Part shown: piece after piece, positions 60,591-64,000 of the stretch
How positions within the stretch are numbered: position 1 is the stretch's first letter
Layout of the letters: each line of letters opens with the position of its first letter
From: Vespula vulgaris
Lineage: Eukaryota > Arthropoda > Insecta > Hymenoptera > Vespidae
DNA: 64,000 bases
Assembly: GCF_905475345.1 (NCBI RefSeq)
Contig: NC_066587.1
Span: 12,441,558-12,505,557, forward strand
Direction: 5' to 3'
Translations under genes and position numbers: made by a program
Notes under the pieces: model-generated
The model's input: the letters and a program-made list of their open reading frames with translations, nothing else
What the model was told of the DNA's origin: nothing
Databases searched by the model: none

Positions 60591-61059
60591 TTTTCACTTT
60601 TTTCCTATACCTCTTCTATCTTCTTGGCGAAGTTCGATCTGACGATCAATCGATCCTTCTCGCTGCAGACATAGCAGAATTTCGAAATCTTTCCTCCCTC
60701 GTCTTGATTCTAGTCACAGCGATTCTGTCTGTCTGTCTATCTCTATCCTTTTCTCTCTTACTCTTACTACTTTTCTCTCACTCTTTTGCACGCGCGCGTG
60801 GAGACGGAAATAATGACGATGAAAATCGTTCGGAGCGTAGAATAAGTTTCCGCGCTTGCGGCTCGAGCGTACTCATGCGAAATCGTTCGTCTCGTGCCAT
60901 GAACCAAAGAAGATCCTGATGGAAGTCCCTTCGATAGGATACACCGTCATACCGTACTTCCTATGCTTTTTCCTCTCCCCCTTTCCCCTGTTCTCAGTCT
61001 TCTCACTTTTTCTCTCCGTTCTCTTTTTCTTTTTTATACCATCGTTAAATCATCCCACG
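60591..61059. other. Gene-free DNA
   Basis: Pyrimidine-rich on the plus strand, with a CpG-richer part at 60790-60960. A 156-codon plus frame (60449-60919) is largely TC-repeat translation. Confidence 0.6.
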
Positions 61060-61090
61060 GATCGATCGATCGATCGATCGATCGATCGAG
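61060..61090. repeat. (GATC)n tetranucleotide repeat
   Basis: Seven perfect GATC units. The unit is its own reverse complement, so the array is a 28-30 bp perfect palindrome. Confidence 0.95.
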
Positions 61091-61213
61091 AACATCCATT
61101 GGAAATTTCAAAATCAAGTAACGGAGGAAGGACCGCTTGTCTTCTTTAACGCGTAAGAGAATAGCTCGTTAAAAGCCGTTTCAATGTGCATGAAAGAAGA
61201 TGAAATAGGGGGA

Positions 61214-61290
61214 GACAGATAGATAGATAGATAGATAAATAGATATAGAAAGACAAAGAGAAGGGAGAGAAAAAGAGAGAGAGAGAGAAG
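61214..61290 (+). repeat. (GATA)n and (GA)n arrays
   Basis: About six GATA units (61217-61240), then purine sequence with a GA array at 61273-61290. Confidence 0.95.
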
Positions 61291-61391
61291 GAGAAACTAA
61301 GGTTACGCGCGGACAATAACAGAGCAAACTGCAATGAAACGGGATTGTCAATCGTTCCTCGTTGAGCTTCACCTAGATTTCACCCTCTCGT

Positions 61392-61450
61392 TTCTTCTCT
61401 CTCTCTCTCACTCCTTTCGTTTGTTCCCCCTCTCTCTCTCTCTCTCTCTG
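61392..61450 (+). repeat. (TC)n pyrimidine tract
   Basis: Two TC arrays separated by ACTCCTTTCGTTTGTTCCCCC. Confidence 0.9.
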
Positions 61451-61557
61451 TTTCTTTCCCTTGCTCTATCTCCCTCTTCCTCACTCGGACAAAGAACGCA
61501 AGGCGAGCACGTTCAACTCTCTCACGAGTTCGCGTTTTATCTTTTCCTTCGATTTTG

Positions 61558-61632
61558 CTCCTCCTCCTTCTCCTCTTTTTCTTTTTCTTCTTTTTCTTTC
61601 TCTTCTCTTCTTCTCTTTCCTCTCTTTCTCTC
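61558..61632 (+). repeat. 75-base pure pyrimidine tract
   Basis: Every base from 61558 to 61632 is C or T, mostly CTT/CTC/TTTTTC units. The complementary minus strand is a pure purine tract. Confidence 0.95.
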
Positions 61633-63211
61633 GTACGGTTACGTCAATTATACGTCCTCTCGGTAAGTTCAAATTGTAACAGTGCAATCCGAGATCGACC
61701 GGCAGATGACCGATAAGATGTTAATGCGCTAATTGAGGAGAAACGAAGTCGCAACCCTTGCTCTGTCTTATCAGTCGCGTTAATTATATTCAATTATCTT
61801 GCTCTCTTATACAGTAGTAGCAGTAGTAGTACTACCAGTAGTACTACATATATCGCGTCTTTAATTATTGCTTTGAAAGAAATTCACGAATAAGATATTT
61901 ATATACCTTGTCGATAAAAGTCTCTTCTAATTGGAAAATAAAACACGTTCGATATATGACAGGTGTTCCTTTGTAACGATGAGAGTTAGTACCTGCAGAT
62001 TCCTCTTTTTCCTTCGTGATAGAAACCCAGTAGAAGGACACACATCGTAAGTTCGACTGACCGGAAGAGAATCTCTGGATTTCCGAGTTAAAGAGGCAAG
62101 TCTTTGACGAGGAACGAAACTCTCGTTTGATCTTCGGTCGTACGTCGATAACAACGAACTGTCTCTTTTGTGTTTGATATCGTGTTGGTCGGCTCGATGC
62201 TTTTACATCGAAGAAATGAGAAAGAGAGGGATATCGGTTTTTTCTTTTTTACGACGGGTCCAAGAGAACGCGATTGGACTTTTCTAGATGGATATAGTAG
62301 AAAATCTCTTAGGAAAATAGAGACGTCCCTTTCAACGTGAGAATGGCACATATCTTTAAGACATTCCTTCGGCGGTCAAAACTTTCCTTATTACCTTGGT
62401 CAATCGGTTGGCTTCTCATACTTGTCTCCTTTTACGATTAAACACGTAAGGATCAAGGAAGGATCAAGAGAGTTGTTCCTCTTATCGACACGTTCTTGCC
62501 AGGACCTCCCCTAGATTTCCTTCGGATCACATAGATACAAGAATGTTACGACGGTAGCTGATTATTAACATTCTTGAACAATCGGACACTATTAAATTGT
62601 TCGATATAAAAAAAATGTTCTCTCGGACCAATCAATCTCAGACCTCTTTCGAACAAAACGATATTGTCTCGCTTCTCACGATGATGAAGTCTATCCGATA
62701 ATAACACGCGGAAGAACGAGTTAGAAAAATAACGCGTCGATCGTCGGTAAAGCAAAAAACATTGTTTACTTGTCTTTTATCGGTAATGTAAAAGAAGTGT
62801 CACGTTCGACGTGGAAAACGCGACGTACCTGACCGAGAAGAGAAGAGGTCACCCCGCAACGAAGCGAGTTCCCGGCACGACTGAGAGCCTCGAACCTCGA
62901 CGACGAGAGCCACCCCCATGAGGGGGTGGTTGGAGCGAGCCGGAGTAACAAGGAGGTGGAGGAGGTGTTGGGGAGGAGGACGCGAGGACCGGCGCGAGAG
63001 AGACCAACGACGAGAGGAACGTGCGCAGTCGCGAATTCGAAAGCCAGACCGACGATATTAATTACATCCTTTCGCCCGACGGAAATGAATCGAATGTCGC
63101 TACATCGCGAGTTATAACGAAGCACGAAGTTATCAGGGTTTGACTTTTTTCCTGTTTTTTTTTTTTTATTTCGCGAAATAATCCCCAAAAATCGTACTCT
63201 ATCTTCCTCTG

Positions 63212-63215
<4 letters not shown>
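61633..63215. other. Gene-free DNA
   Basis: Contains a GTA/AGT cluster with two GTAGTACTAC palindromes (61826-61835, 61838-61847), AT-rich sequence, and a GC-rich unique segment at 62800-63070. The latter has a 140-codon minus frame (62766-63188) and a 63-codon plus frame (62926-63117), neither recognised. Confidence 0.55.
62910..62929. other. 8-bp GC-rich hairpin
   Basis: CCACCCCC (62910-62917) and GGGGGTGG (62922-62929) are perfect complements around the loop ATGA. It lies in the GC-rich segment at 62800-63070. It is among the most stable short hairpins in the window. Confidence 0.6.

Positions 63216-63266
<51 letters not shown>
63216..63266 (+). repeat. (TC)n microsatellite
   Basis: Twenty-five uninterrupted TC units. 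Confidence 0.97.
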
Positions 63267-63270
<4 letters not shown>

Positions 63271-64000
63271 CACTCGAATCAGCGTGATCGCTCGACCGCG
63301 AGTTCCCTAGATACTAGAAGGTCCTTAGGATCTTTTATCTTCGACGCTCACAACGCTTTCCATCAAACCAACCAACACCATTACTACTACCACGAAGCGC
63401 TCCCACGTGCGGACTCTCTTCTACCTATCCTAAAATAATGGATGGGTAATCTCTCCTCTGACGTTGGCTTGCCGACTCTAAAAGGTTCTTACGAATTCGA
63501 CTTGGTTTGCCTTTCTCGATCTATTAGTTTCTGCTTTTCCCTGAGGACGATCTTGGTTATCGGTTTTTCAACTGGTCCAAAAGTTCGTTATAAAAGAACA
63601 GAGGAGAAAACTAGCTAACAGCATCGATTGAATTCTGTATTTATAAATTCCAGTTGAAGTGAGACAATCAAAATGTTCTATATGATATTGCAGAGGACTA
63701 GCATATACATACATAAATACATATAGTGGTATAATCGAGTTGGATGTCGAGTGAAAGGTTTCTTACGGAGGATTAAAGGGACATCGGTACAACCAGCTCG
63801 TATATGTATATATCTACTCGTAGATTAAAGCCTCCGCTAGACCTGAACGTTTTCGTATCGCTCAGGCTCCTCTGGCTTCTCGTCCGAATACTCAGCAGGG
63901 AGTGAAGTTTGGAGCATACACCAGCTTAGTGCCATCGCGTGCGTCATTTGCATAGGAAGCATATACGTCGCACGGGAACACCCCTTTCCGAAGGTGTTCG
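63267..64000. other. Gene-free DNA to window end
   Basis: CpG-richer unique DNA. An octamer-type ATTTGCAT lies at 63946-63953. GAACACC (63976-63982) and GGTGTTC (63993-63999) form a 7-bp inverted repeat at the very end. No open frame of note. Anything beyond the edge is unseen. Confidence 0.5.

Overview
This 64-kb window looks like a gene-free stretch of an insect nuclear genome: intergenic DNA or one or more very long introns. By eye the base composition is strongly AT-rich, yet CpG is not depleted (words such as TTCGA, CGATCG and TCGAACG are everywhere). Dinucleotide arrays of the (GA)n/(TC)n type occur about once every 1.2-1.3 kb, and recognisable transposon coding sequence is absent. That combination is most familiar from aculeate Hymenoptera (wasps, ants, bees). 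The assignment is an inference from composition, not from a marker gene.

I find no protein-coding gene I can defend. The longest open frames (about 140-220 codons, for example 6420-7007 minus, 15218-15844 plus, 18010-18739 minus and 37685-38209 minus) are wholly or partly read-through of purine or pyrimidine simple repeats, giving runs of Ser-Leu, Arg-Glu, Phe or Lys, and show no domain. No rRNA, snRNA, CRISPR array or recognisable microRNA was found. The clearest RNA-derived feature is a tRNA-like head at 31491-31560, with an intact A box and D arm but a shortened anticodon region and a T loop carrying one extra base. It is best explained as a tRNA-derived SINE or tRNA pseudogene.

Layout: 1-6.4 kb is mostly unique AT-rich DNA with a long (TA)n array near 3.45 kb. 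6.4-7.1 kb is a repeat cluster. 7-14 kb is AT-rich, with antisense-overlapping open frames at 8.8-9.3 kb and repeat clusters at 11 and 12.4 kb. 14-17.3 kb carries a diverged 118-bp tandem duplication and many GA/TC arrays. 17.3-30 kb alternates unique DNA, CpG-richer islands (20.8-21.1, 25.3-25.6, 26.0-26.3, 28.4-28.7 kb) and GA/TC arrays. 30-50 kb is mostly AT-rich with GA arrays in the plus orientation, several palindromes and the tRNA-like element. 52.1-53.7 kb is the densest repeat cluster and contains a strong stem-loop between a GA and a TC array. 59.3-61.7 kb is dominated by pyrimidine tracts on the plus strand, and 62.8-63.1 kb is relatively GC-rich with an 8-bp hairpin.

Because there are no genes, there is no pathway to describe. 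The useful content is structural: simple repeats, palindromes and hairpins, two diverged tandem duplications, one tRNA-derived element, and several CpG-richer unique islands that could be cis-regulatory or short noncoding exons. No undescribed system is evident. The best leads are the 52673-52722 stem-loop, the paired hairpins at 55769-55814 and the perfect palindromes at 35387 and 40702.
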